This document shows, in pieces, positions 32,702 through 40,788 of a DNA stretch of 43,887 bases (its first letter is position 1; each line of letters opens with the position of its first letter). Location of the stretch: NCBI GenBank assembly GCA_023390815.1, contig JAEWCC010000064.1, positions 1-43,887 on the forward strand. The letters run 5' to 3'. A program made the position numbers and the translations under genes. The DNA comes from Bacillota bacterium. GTDB lineage: Bacteria > Bacillota > Clostridia > Christensenellales > SZUA-584. The notes below the pieces were generated by a model that made no database searches, was not told the origin of the DNA, and saw only the letters and a list, made by a program, of their open reading frames with translations.

Positions 32702-33874
32702 ATGACGAATTTTGATGAAATCATTCTCCGTAAAGATACCGATTCGATCAAATATGATTTTGCCGCGCGCCGCGGCATGCCGGAGGACCTGCTTCCGCTC
32801 TGGGTAGCCGATATGGACTTTCGCACGCCCGAATGCATCGTGGACGCGCTGGTCGAAAAAAGCCGCCACGGGATATTCGGCTACAGCGAAAGCAGCGAAG
32901 CCTATTTTGATGTGCTGCAAAGCTGGTTCTATCGCCGCTTTCATTGGAAAGTGCAGCCTGATTGGCTCGTCAAAACGCCGGGTGTGGTATTCGCGATCTG
33001 CGCCGCCATCCGTTCGCTCACAGAGCAAGGCGATTCCGTGTTGATCCAGCAGCCCGTATACTATCCGTTTACCGAATCCGTTCGAATGAACAACCGTAAG
33101 CTCGTCGTGAGCGAGCTTGTCTATGATGGTGACGGCTATACGATCGACTTTGGCGATTTTGAACAAAAGATTGTGCAGAACGAAGTGAAGCTGTTCATAC
33201 TCTGCAACCCGCACAACCCGGTCGGGCGCGTCTGGACGCGCGACGAGCTCATCCGAATCGGCGATATCTGCGTCCGGCACGGCGTAACCGTCATATCGGA
33301 CGAAATTCACGCCGACTTCATCTACCCCGGCTATGAGCATCTCGTGTTCGCGGACCTCAAGCCCGAATTTGCCGATATCGCGGTCACCTGCACCGCGCCG
33401 ACCAAAACCTTTAACCTTGCGGGGCTGCAGATCTCGAACGTCTTCATCGCCAACCGGGAGCTGCGCAGCCAATTCCGGCGCGAGATTACCCGGTGCGGCT
33501 ACAGCCAGCTCAATGTGATGGGGCTCGTCGCCTGCAAGGCGGCTTACAGCAAAGGGGAGGATTGGCTGGAGGAACTCAAAACATACCTCTCAGGAAATCT
33601 TTCGTTCGTGCGCGAGTTTATTCAACCGCGCATTCCTGAGATCAGGCTGGTGGAGCCGCAAGGCACTTATCTCGTTTGGCTGGACTGCAAAGCGCTGGGC
33701 CTCGACGACAAGGCACTCGACGAGCTGATCATTCGCCGCGCCAAGCTGTGGCTCGATGCGGGGACCATGTTCGGGCAGGGCGGCAGCAGCTTCCAGCGCG
33801 TCAACATCGCCTGCCCCAGATCGCTGCTCAACCAAGCGCTGGAACAGCTGGAACGGGCCGTGAAAGACCGATAA
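32702..33874 (+). CDS. PatB/MalY family C-S beta-lyase (aminotransferase fold)
   Basis: 390 residues. Starts NFDEIILRKDTDSIKYDFAARRG, then LPLWVADMDFRTPECIVDAL, the hallmark of MalY/PatB proteins. NPHNPVGRVWTRDEL and the PLP lysine in APTKTFNLAGLQ are present. These enzymes cleave cystathionine to homocysteine, pyruvate and ammonia, and also degrade cysteine. It starts 3 bases after the stop of the preceding gene, clearly cotranscribed. The paralogue of this family in Escherichia coli also acts as a regulator; that is not indicated here. Confidence 0.93.
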   Translation: MTNFDEIILRKDTDSIKYDFAARRGMPEDLLPLWVADMDFRTPECIVDALVEKSRHGIFGYSESSEAYFDVLQSWFYRRFHWKVQPDWLVKTPGVVFAICAAIRSLTEQGDSVLIQQPVYYPFTESVRMNNRKLVVSELVYDGDGYTIDFGDFEQKIVQNEVKLFILCNPHNPVGRVWTRDELIRIGDICVRHGVTVISDEIHADFIYPGYEHLVFADLKPEFADIAVTCTAPTKTFNLAGLQISNVFIANRELRSQFRREITRCGYSQLNVMGLVACKAAYSKGEDWLEELKTYLSGNLSFVREFIQPRIPEIRLVEPQGTYLVWLDCKALGLDDKALDELIIRRAKLWLDAGTMFGQGGSSFQRVNIACPRSLLNQALEQLERAVKDR

Positions 33875-33897
33875 GCCCAAAGGCGGTCCTATCGGTC
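33866..33897. other. Hairpin spanning the two convergent stop codons
   Basis: GACCGATA and TATCGGTC form a perfect 8-bp stem that covers the stops of patB (plus) and the CobW gene (minus). No T-run is present on either side, so it is at best a shared weak terminator. Confidence 0.4.
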
Positions 33898-34785
33898 AGC
33901 CTGTAATTGCCTCTCCAGAAGGGCGCTGTCAAAGTGTCCGCCAATAAAAGTTATCCTGGCCTCACCGTATGGCGAGGCCTCTTTCAATACGACATCCTGC
34001 ATCGCGATATTCAACAAATGCCATTCCCCATCGATGCGGATGTAGCCTTTGACGCGCAGTATTTCGCCGTATTCCCCGGACAGGACAGCCGCGATGAACC
34101 GGTCATAGCCCTCCCGGCTGAAGTCCTCATCGGAGGGTAGCGTGACTGCATGCATATGCGCATGGCTGTGTCCGAATGCAACGCCCAGCCCCTGCCCTTC
34201 GGCGGCCAGCACGCTGTTCAGAAAGCCCTCTTCATGCCACGGGCAGGCGATTACGACCGCACCGGGGTTCAGATTTTTCAAGTCACAGATGATTTCAGCC
34301 GCATCACCGCGGAAACGCTCCAGCTTGCTGAGCGCGATGACGGAAGCGTTTTTGATCTGATTTTCTATAAAGCTGCCTGCCACCACACCGGCTTTCGCGT
34401 AGTTTACGCTGTCCACAATGACCACGGCCCGCCGGATACGGCAGCAGCTACTCAGAAATTCGTCCTTGAGAATGTCTTCAAACTGGTTGAATACGAATAT
34501 GCCCGACGTTTCGAATACGATATTCGTCGGTTCAAAGCTGCGGATGATCTCCTTGAGCGCCAGCGTGAGCTCCCCTTTGAGCGTGCAGCAAATGCATCCG
34601 CCCGGCAACGGTACCGCTTGAAATCCTTCGCCGTGAATCAGCTCCGCGTCGATGCTCGTCTGCCCGAATTCGTTCACGATATAGACGGCGCGCCTGCCCG
34701 CCTCCAGATATCGTTTCAGCAGCATATTCGCAAAGGTAGTCTTGCCAGCACCCAGAAAGCCGGAAATTACATCAATCTCAATCAT
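33889..34785 (-). CDS. CobW/P47K family GTPase (metal or corrinoid chaperone type)
   Basis: 298-residue G3E GTPase. Walker A GFLGAGKTTF (P-loop at 9-18), the switch-type zinc motif CICC (C64, C66, C67), ETSGI as the G3 Walker B region, SKLE as the G4 site, and a C-terminal CobW_C domain (RVKGYIRIDGEWHLLNIA). Family members insert metals such as zinc, cobalt or nickel. The start is ATG 34785 with GGAGA; the frame extends upstream through the mtaC terminator and is not likely. Following the methanol methyltransferase genes suggests help with zinc or corrinoid loading of MtaB/MtaC, an inference. Confidence 0.9.
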   Translation of the reverse strand: MIEIDVISGFLGAGKTTFANMLLKRYLEAGRRAVYIVNEFGQTSIDAELIHGEGFQAVPLPGGCICCTLKGELTLALKEIIRSFEPTNIVFETSGIFVFNQFEDILKDEFLSSCCRIRRAVVIVDSVNYAKAGVVAGSFIENQIKNASVIALSKLERFRGDAAEIICDLKNLNPGAVVIACPWHEEGFLNSVLAAEGQGLGVAFGHSHAHMHAVTLPSDEDFSREGYDRFIAAVLSGEYGEILRVKGYIRIDGEWHLLNIAMQDVVLKEASPYGEARITFIGGHFDSALLERQLQADR

Positions 34786-34798
34786 ATCTCTCCAGTGT

Positions 34799-34826
34799 AA
34801 AAAAGGGCCTGCTATGTGCAGGCCCT
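34799..34826 (-). terminator. Terminator between mtaC and the CobW gene
   Basis: GGGCCTGC and GCAGGCCC form a perfect 8-bp stem with a 5-base loop, followed by TTTTTT on the minus strand. The CobW start codon comes 13 bases later, so CobW needs read-through or an internal promoter. Confidence 0.95.
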
Positions 34827-34834
34827 CAGGTCGG

Positions 34835-35464
34835 TTATACAAACGTTCTCGCGACTTCGGCACAGCTTGCGGCGTCGGAGGTATACGCGTCCGCGCCGAT
34901 GCTGTCGCAAAAGCTCTGCGTCACAGGCGCGCCGCCTACCATCACCTTCACCGATTCACGCAGGCCGGCTTCCTTCAAGGCATTGATGACATCGCCCTGG
35001 GCCGCCATGGTGGTCGTCAGCAGCGCGGAGAGCGCCACGATGTTGGGCTTGTGCTCCCGTACGGCTTCCACGATCTTCGCGTCGGGCACGTCGATTCCGA
35101 GGTCGATTACCTCAAAGCCTGCGCCCACAAGCATCATCTTGACGAGGTTCTTGCCGATATCGTGCAGGTCGCCTTTGACGGTAGCCAGTACCACCTTGCC
35201 GACCGGCTTGACGCCCGCTTCAATCAGATAAGGCTTGATCAGTTCGATACCCTTGTTGAGCGCACGCGCCGCAATCAGCACTTCGGGCACATACACTTCA
35301 TTGTTTTTAAACTTGACGCCCAGCTTGCCCATACCATCCAGCAAGCCGTCGTTGAGGATATCCGCAGCCATAACGCCCTCTTCAAGCGCTTCCTTGATCT
35401 GCTTCTGAACCAGATCCGCTTTGCCCATCTGAACATAGTCGGATATGTACTGTAAATGTGACAT
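34835..35464 (-). CDS. mtaC: Corrinoid protein MtaC (methanol methyltransferase system)
   Basis: 209 residues: helical cap domain (about 1-85, MSHLQYISDYVQMGKADLVQ...) and a Rossmann B12-binding domain. The cobalt-binding motif DxHxxG is D99-L-H101-D-I-G104, followed by SALLTTTM and VMVGGAPVTQSFCDSIGADAYTSDA. It accepts the methyl group from methanol via MtaB and hands it to a second methyltransferase. It is 20 bases after mtaB. Related corrinoid proteins for methylamines or methoxyaromatics look alike, so the name depends on MtaB. Confidence 0.92.
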   Translation of the reverse strand: MSHLQYISDYVQMGKADLVQKQIKEALEEGVMAADILNDGLLDGMGKLGVKFKNNEVYVPEVLIAARALNKGIELIKPYLIEAGVKPVGKVVLATVKGDLHDIGKNLVKMMLVGAGFEVIDLGIDVPDAKIVEAVREHKPNIVALSALLTTTMAAQGDVINALKEAGLRESVKVMVGGAPVTQSFCDSIGADAYTSDAASCAEVARTFV

Positions 35465-35483
35465 TGTATTTCTTCCTTTCGTA

Positions 35484-36860
35484 CTAATTCATGTCGTATT
35501 TTGCCGGATCTAGCTTTTCACACTGCGGGATCATCTCATCGGTCAGCGTCTGCACATCGGCGGGCAATGCCGCTACGTCCTCGGAAAGCTTATCCAGCCA
35601 CATGATCTCCTTGCCTTCCAACTGCAGTTCTCCATTATTATGTGCGGATCTGATTTTATCAAGCGCCAGCGAAGCCGCTTTCTTGGTCCGGTTGTAATAT
35701 CCGTCTTCCTTAACAATCTCCTTGGAGATTTCCAATACCACATCGGGACGCAGCACATACGCCTGCGGATCGATTGCGCTGTCCGAATCCGCGAGAAGAT
35801 CTCTCATCAGCAGCGCGGTATCCTTGCCGCGCTTCGTCGCGGTGTTCATCAGACGGCAGTCGTATTCGAGCTGCTCGAATGATACCGTAGGCGCCATGCC
35901 GCCCAGCAGCTTGATGTTCTGGATGGACTCGTTGCTCCACAGGTCTGCCAGGCATGCTGCGACATTGCCCACGGGGCTCAAATGCGCGCATGCGCTTGTG
36001 CGGCCTTCCATCGCGATCGGCGTTCCCGTGATCGCTTTGACATATACGCCTTCGTAACCGCAGTCCTTATGCGGGCCCTTTGCGCCAGCTTCGATGGCTA
36101 CCAGGCTGCGCACAGCGGTCATTACACGCACTGTCGCCGCAAACACCTTGGGAACGTAGTTTCTGTCGGCCAGCACCATGGCGGTGTTGGCAAAGCCGCA
36201 CGCGGTATCTCCCGCGGCTATGGTGCCCGTCTTGTCCGCGATGGCGACGATTTCCGTCCAGAGCTTGTTCATGTCCGTGCAGCCCAGCACTGAAAGCGCG
36301 AACACGGATTTTGCGATATCACAGTACATGATCGCTTCGTCGTGCGATTCCTTGCCGCCAACCGATTCAACAGCCAGGAAGTCGGCACCAGCCTTCGCGC
36401 AGCTCTCGAACGTTTCAAGCATATTGTCCCAATGACGGCCGCGCCACATATGCGTCAGGTCGTTTCCTTCGCGGATATCGTTGGGCGTGATACGCACTGC
36501 GCTCTTTACGCCGTGCTTTTCGGCATATTCCTTGGCGATCTCCACAACCGTTTTGCACACTTCAGTGCCCCACTTGGGTTCGAACGTCATCGGCGGCAGC
36601 GTCTCAATCTCGGCGACAAAGCCGGGGCTGCGCAGATCTTTTGCGCGCTCGCAGATACCCGTGATAATCTCCTTGTAGTTGCGGATTACCTCCGGCATCG
36701 TATCGGCGTTGATGGTCATCGTGGGCAACGTGAAATTCACTTCAGGATATAAAGTCCCTCCGCCGATCACCATCCCGTTTTTCAGCACAACCGGAAACTT
36801 CGCCTGTGCATATACAAAATCGCTCAAATTCTGATACGCGGTGGTTTTGAATTCTGGCAT
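35484..36860 (-). CDS. mtaB: Methanol:corrinoid methyltransferase MtaB
   Basis: 458 residues, almost the length of Methanosarcina MtaB. The zinc ligands known there (Glu164, Cys220, Cys269) correspond to E165 (LAVESVGGKE), C221 (DTACGFANTA) and C267 (GPHKDCGYEG); HMWRGRHWDN and GRTSACAHLSPVGN are also characteristic. MtaB activates methanol at zinc and methylates the MtaC corrinoid. AAGGAG lies before the ATG. No mtaA gene follows, so the methyl acceptor enzyme must be elsewhere. Upstream is a 627-base AT-rich region. Confidence 0.93.
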   Translation of the reverse strand: MPEFKTTAYQNLSDFVYAQAKFPVVLKNGMVIGGGTLYPEVNFTLPTMTINADTMPEVIRNYKEIITGICERAKDLRSPGFVAEIETLPPMTFEPKWGTEVCKTVVEIAKEYAEKHGVKSAVRITPNDIREGNDLTHMWRGRHWDNMLETFESCAKAGADFLAVESVGGKESHDEAIMYCDIAKSVFALSVLGCTDMNKLWTEIVAIADKTGTIAAGDTACGFANTAMVLADRNYVPKVFAATVRVMTAVRSLVAIEAGAKGPHKDCGYEGVYVKAITGTPIAMEGRTSACAHLSPVGNVAACLADLWSNESIQNIKLLGGMAPTVSFEQLEYDCRLMNTATKRGKDTALLMRDLLADSDSAIDPQAYVLRPDVVLEISKEIVKEDGYYNRTKKAASLALDKIRSAHNNGELQLEGKEIMWLDKLSEDVAALPADVQTLTDEMIPQCEKLDPAKYDMN

Positions 36861-37487
36861 TTTCGATCTCCTTCCGTAACTGTTTTGTTGATATCAGTAT
36901 AAGGGAACCGACATTGAAATTTCTTGAACGATTTTTTGATTTATTGGATTATTATTTTATATTTCCTATAGACAATGTATGTTTCGATATTGCATCACCA
37001 TGTTATTTGAGTCTTTGCACAGCCTTAGAACAGCGCGGTTCCTCTTTTTATTTTGGCTATACTAATGTTCTTGTTAATATTCAGTAATCCCGAACTATTG
37101 TTCTAAGTTTCAAGTATAACGGAAAACGTCGTGTAAAAGCATGTATATCCAAAATGCAAACAGATACCACGGTTGCTTGTAAAAAAGCGGATGGATCAAT
37201 CAATGGTCTTTAAATCAAATTTCCGCAACACTATTTGCATTTTTCATTTATAGACAGCAAGGAATATGAGAATACTCATCGAATAAGAAATATATGCTGG
37301 CCAAATCGCGCCTGTTTACCGGAACCGACACGATGTCCATAAACAGGCTTTCTGCTTATTCTTTTTAAGCTAACGGCTGCAGGATACCTCTTATACATTG
37401 ATATAATAATATGGATGTTTCTTTGTTTAGCTTCAGTTGAGGAACCGTTGGTTACGTTGGAAACTGTAAATTGGAGGGAATATTGAT
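36861..37487. other. AT-rich intergenic region between mtaB and the reductase gene
   Basis: No plausible gene on either strand; base composition is much lower in GC than the flanking genes. It must hold the mtaB promoter; a TATACT on the minus strand at about 36898-36903 is the best -10 but has no clear -35. One strong inverted repeat is at 37310-37348. Confidence 0.45.
37310..37348 (+). repeat. Inverted repeat in the AT-rich gap
   Basis: GCCTGTTTA and TAAACAGGC, perfect 9-base arms with a 21-base loop, followed by TTTCTG on the plus strand. It could be a weak terminator of a lost gene or a protein-binding site. Confidence 0.4.
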
Positions 37488-38051
37488 ATGGCTAAACTGA
37501 TCTACCCTATTAACGTATCGTTGGACGGTTATATGGAGGACAGGCGCGGCAATATCGATTGGTCGATGTCCGATGACGAGGTGTTTACGTTCTGGATTGA
37601 CTTCCAGCGGCCGATTGGCACCTACCTTTACGGTCGTCGAATGTACGAGTCGATGGTGTACTGGGAGACGGCGAGCGTTAAAAAAGGCGATCAACCGGAG
37701 GATATACGGGAATTTGCGCAGATCTGGCGAGTTGCTGAGAAGATCGTGTATTCGCACACGCTTCAGTCGGCTTCGAGCGCCAGGACTAGTATCGAGCGCG
37801 AATTCAATCCTGATGTGATTCGGAGGTTTAAAGAGTCCTCAGTAGCCGACATTACAATCGGCGGCCCCGAGCTTGCAGGGCAGGCCATGAGCAAGGGATT
37901 GATCGACGAGTGTCATCTGCTTGTTCATCCGATCGTCTTGGGTGAGGGTAAGAGAGCATTGCCGGACAACCTCCGCATGCGGCTCGAGCTGCTCGGTGAG
38001 CGCCGCTTCCAAAGCGGCGTTGTTCATCTTCACTACCGCGTAATCGTCTGA
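37488..38051 (+). CDS. RibD C-terminal/DHFR-like reductase
   Basis: 187 residues with the fold shared by dihydrofolate reductase and the RibD reductase domain: KLIYPINVSLDGYMEDRRGNIDWS at the N-terminus, YLYGRRMYESM, and the NADPH region ADITIGGPELAGQAMSKGLIDECHLLVHPIVLGEGKR. It resembles the YwjB/YyaP group of unknown function and is not expected to be the main folate enzyme. GGAGGG precedes the ATG. It is isolated between two AT-rich gaps and may be a horizontally gained gene. Confidence 0.85.
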   Translation: MAKLIYPINVSLDGYMEDRRGNIDWSMSDDEVFTFWIDFQRPIGTYLYGRRMYESMVYWETASVKKGDQPEDIREFAQIWRVAEKIVYSHTLQSASSARTSIEREFNPDVIRRFKESSVADITIGGPELAGQAMSKGLIDECHLLVHPIVLGEGKRALPDNLRMRLELLGERRFQSGVVHLHYRVIV

Positions 38052-38254
38052 CCGCGATGCCAGAGAGAAATTCCAGCAGAAAACTTTTCGATCTTACTAA
38101 AATCAATTAAATTGCCGAATGCCGGAAGTTATTAGCGTCCTCCATTTTTAAACTAACGGAAACGATAGCTCAATAAACCTTTTCACACCAAGGCGGTTTT
38201 CTTATTATCAAATATCAACATCAGAATTTAACATAGCCTTTCTTTCAAATCGAA

Positions 38255-38283
38255 TGTAAACACCATAAGAGTTCTGGTATAAT
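38255..38283 (+). promoter_or_regulatory. Extended -10 promoter of the RlmI-like gene
   Basis: TGTAAA (38255-38260), spacer 17, and TATAAT (38278-38283) preceded by TGG, an extended -10. The start codon follows 24 bases on, with GGAGGA as ribosome site. Confidence 0.75.
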
Positions 38284-38307
38284 AGCAGAATCGGAACGGA
38301 GGAACAG

Positions 38308-39471
38308 ATGGGAACTATCGTTGTTAATAAAAAAGGAAGAAAGCGAATTCACGCAGGGCACCCTTGGGTATTTTCTTCGGATATCGTTCAGGCGAGCGAG
38401 GTGGCACCGGGCGATACAGCCGAAGTATTCAGTCAGGAGCAGCAGTTTATGGGATACGGATATTATAATCCAAAATCCCAGATATCCCTGCGCATGCTCA
38501 CAAGGCGGAAGGAAACCGTCAATGCGGAGTTGATCAAAAACCGGGTGAACACAGCTGCGCAATATCGCGAAAGGCTTGGGCTGAGCGACGTATGCAGGCT
38601 CGTAAACGCGGAAAGCGATTTTCTGCCTGCTTTAATTGTAGACAAGTTCGGAAGCGTTCTTGTCATGCAGGTACTCTCGCTCGGCATGGAGAAGCTGAAA
38701 GGGTACGTCGCGGATGCCTTGATGGAGCTGCCCGGTGTATCCTGCATCTACGAGAGAAACGATTCGCCCGTCAGAGTGCTGGAAGGGTTGGTGCAAACCA
38801 AAGGCTTTTTGCGTGGTAAGGGCGATACCCGTATTGTGATCAATGAAAACGGTGTTCAAATCTGCGTCGACATTGAGAACGGGCAGAAGACAGGCTACTT
38901 TTTGGATCAGCGGGAAAACCGGGCCGCCATTGCGCCGTATGTGAAAGGTGCGCGCGTCTTGGACTGCTGCTGTCATACCGGGTCGTTCGCGCTGCACGCT
39001 TCATACTATGGTGCGGCGGAGGTCACGGGTGTCGACATCTCCGAAGAAGCGGTGAACCGCGCGACGGAAATCGCGAAACTGAACGGCTTTGCCAATTGCC
39101 GCTTTTTAACCGCCAACGTATTCGATTATCTGCGCGAAAAGCAAGCGGAAAAAGAGTTATATGATGTGATCATTCTGGACCCGCCTGCGTTTGCGAAAAA
39201 CCACGACGCGATTAAAGGTGCCACGCGCGGATACAAGGAAATCAACCTCCGGGCAATGAAGCTGTTAAAGCCCGGCGGATTCCTGATTACCTGTTCCTGC
39301 TCGCAGCACATGACCGCCGACTTGTTTACCGACATGCTCCTCGCTGCCGCAATCGACGCGGGACGCGAATTGCGCATCATTGAGAAACGGGGACAGGCCA
39401 AGGATCATCCGTACCTTCTCGCCGCCCCGGAGACCAACTATCTCAAATGCTTTATCACGCAAGTGCGCTAA
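38308..39471 (+). CDS. RlmI-like class I rRNA methyltransferase with PUA domain
   Basis: 387 residues. N-terminal PUA domain (about 1-75: VVNKKGRKRIHAGHPWVFSSDIV), central EEHEE-type part, and a SAM-dependent methyltransferase: VLDCCCHTGSFALHA, GVDISEEAVNRA, NVFDYL and catalytic motif LDPPAFAK. In Escherichia coli RlmI makes m5C1962 of 23S rRNA; relatives may have other sites, so the symbol is not given. Single gene with a good promoter and a terminator shared with the gene opposite. Confidence 0.92.
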   Translation: MGTIVVNKKGRKRIHAGHPWVFSSDIVQASEVAPGDTAEVFSQEQQFMGYGYYNPKSQISLRMLTRRKETVNAELIKNRVNTAAQYRERLGLSDVCRLVNAESDFLPALIVDKFGSVLVMQVLSLGMEKLKGYVADALMELPGVSCIYERNDSPVRVLEGLVQTKGFLRGKGDTRIVINENGVQICVDIENGQKTGYFLDQRENRAAIAPYVKGARVLDCCCHTGSFALHASYYGAAEVTGVDISEEAVNRATEIAKLNGFANCRFLTANVFDYLREKQAEKELYDVIILDPPAFAKNHDAIKGATRGYKEINLRAMKLLKPGGFLITCSCSQHMTADLFTDMLLAAAIDAGRELRIIEKRGQAKDHPYLLAAPETNYLKCFITQVR

Positions 39472-39498
39472 CAGCCTTAAAGTTTTTAAAGTACATGC

Positions 39499-39530
39499 AA
39501 AAGTCCCGGATGTAGCACACCGGGACTTTT
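39499..39530. terminator. Bidirectional terminator between the RlmI-like gene and ada
   Basis: AAAAGTCCCGG and CCGGGACTTTT form an 11-bp stem with a 10-base loop; T-runs occur on both strands, fitting the two convergent genes. Confidence 0.9.
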
Positions 39531-39565
39531 CTGTTTTTAATTTATCACCTTAACTCCATGCCCTA

Positions 39566-40612
39566 TCAAAGCTTGTGACTGCTTTCATGCTTAAGAAGCC
39601 AATCCTTGCGCCACAACCCTCCGCCGTAGCCGGTCAGCTTCCCGTTCGCGCCGATGACGCGATGACACGGGATGACGATGGCGATACGGTTCATCCCGTT
39701 GGCGGTTCCGACAGCCCTAACAGCATCCGGGCTGCCGATGCGGCTTGCAATCTCCTGATAGGACCTCGTATCCCCGAAAGGAATTTCCTGCAGAGCATCC
39801 CACACCTTTTTTTGAAAAGCGGTCCCCGGGGTATGCAGCGGGACCGTGAAGCGCTTGCGGCTCCCCTCAAAATATTCTAAAATTTCCCCAATCATCTGAT
39901 CGGTGAATTCATTTTGCCCAGGTAAGATTACTGCATCCAAACGTTTCTGAAGGTCAATAAATTCACTTTCGAGCATACGCCTGTCGCCAAATTCTAAAAG
40001 ACAAATTCCGGTTGGGCTTGCCACCGTTACCATCGGCCCGATCAGGGAATCGAATCGCTTGTATACCAGCACGTTCTTCGAGGCTGTCTTGGATTTTCCG
40101 GGCGCAGCGCCGATGATCTTCTCAAAAGCGGTGCTGAATCCGCTTGCCGACGTATATCCGCATTCCATCGCCGCATCCAGAACCTTTTCACCGTCTTTCA
40201 CCGCATGAAAGGCGGTGTTTATCCGGTACATCCGGCAGAACGCCTGAAATGTCAGGCCATAATGCTTTTGGAACCAGCGCCTTAAGGTGTTGGGATCGAA
40301 ACCGCGCTGCCGAAGCTGCCATTCCGTGATTTTAAACTGAGGCTGCGCTTCGACTTCCTGTATGAGGAGCCTGATCTCTTCGGGAACCTTGTCGATGCTC
40401 TCCATGGGCCTGCATATCTTACAGGGCCGGTAGCCTGCCGCCATCGCTTCCTGTATGGTATCGTAAAACCCGACGTTTTCTCTTTTCGGCTTTCTGGCGG
40501 AGCAGGTGGTGCGGCAAAAGATACCCGTGGTTTTAACGGCGGCAAAGAACATTCCGTCATATTCGGGATCCCTGTCCACTAGCGCCAGATATTTTTGCTC
40601 GTCCGTTATCAT
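39566..40612 (-). CDS. ada: Ada-type bifunctional alkylation repair protein and regulator
   Basis: 348 residues. N-terminal zinc domain with C33, C37, C64 and C67 (FCRTTCSARKP ... RPCKICRP), where C33 matches the methyl-phosphotriester acceptor; an AraC-type helix-turn-helix (about 90-180); then the O6-methylguanine methyltransferase domain with the acceptor C316 in PCHRVIG. It repairs alkylated DNA and, when methylated, activates transcription. Start ATG 40612 with AAGGAG; the frame extends to 40645 but without support. Single gene between two terminators. Confidence 0.94.
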   Translation of the reverse strand: MITDEQKYLALVDRDPEYDGMFFAAVKTTGIFCRTTCSARKPKRENVGFYDTIQEAMAAGYRPCKICRPMESIDKVPEEIRLLIQEVEAQPQFKITEWQLRQRGFDPNTLRRWFQKHYGLTFQAFCRMYRINTAFHAVKDGEKVLDAAMECGYTSASGFSTAFEKIIGAAPGKSKTASKNVLVYKRFDSLIGPMVTVASPTGICLLEFGDRRMLESEFIDLQKRLDAVILPGQNEFTDQMIGEILEYFEGSRKRFTVPLHTPGTAFQKKVWDALQEIPFGDTRSYQEIASRIGSPDAVRAVGTANGMNRIAIVIPCHRVIGANGKLTGYGGGLWRKDWLLKHESSHKL

Positions 40613-40726
40613 CGGTGTTTCTCCTTTTATATATGAGTATACCATTGAAAGACGGGTTCCTCCACCGAAAAAACGTCAAGATTTTAGGACAGACTGCTTT
40701 TAATTGATCTTAAAAAATGGTGCGGA

Positions 40727-40759
40727 TAAAATAAAGAAGCAAACGGAAAACCCGTCTGC
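40727..40759 (-). terminator. Terminator after metA
   Basis: GCAGACGG and CCGTTTGC (one wobble pair) around a 5-base loop, then a T-rich tail (TTCTTTATTTTAT) on the minus strand. Confidence 0.82.
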
Positions 40760-40788
40760 TGTCTGTTTCGATACTTGAAGAATTGGTA

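Noticed and set aside
31814..33472. 552-codon minus-strand ORF opposite the trans-sulfuration and PatB genes
   Set aside because: Long only because the plus-strand genes use GC-rich codons; the plus-strand products have full family motifs and good ribosome sites.
36861..37487. Insertion-sequence remnant
   Set aside because: No transposase fragment and no target duplication could be seen; only one inverted repeat and low GC.
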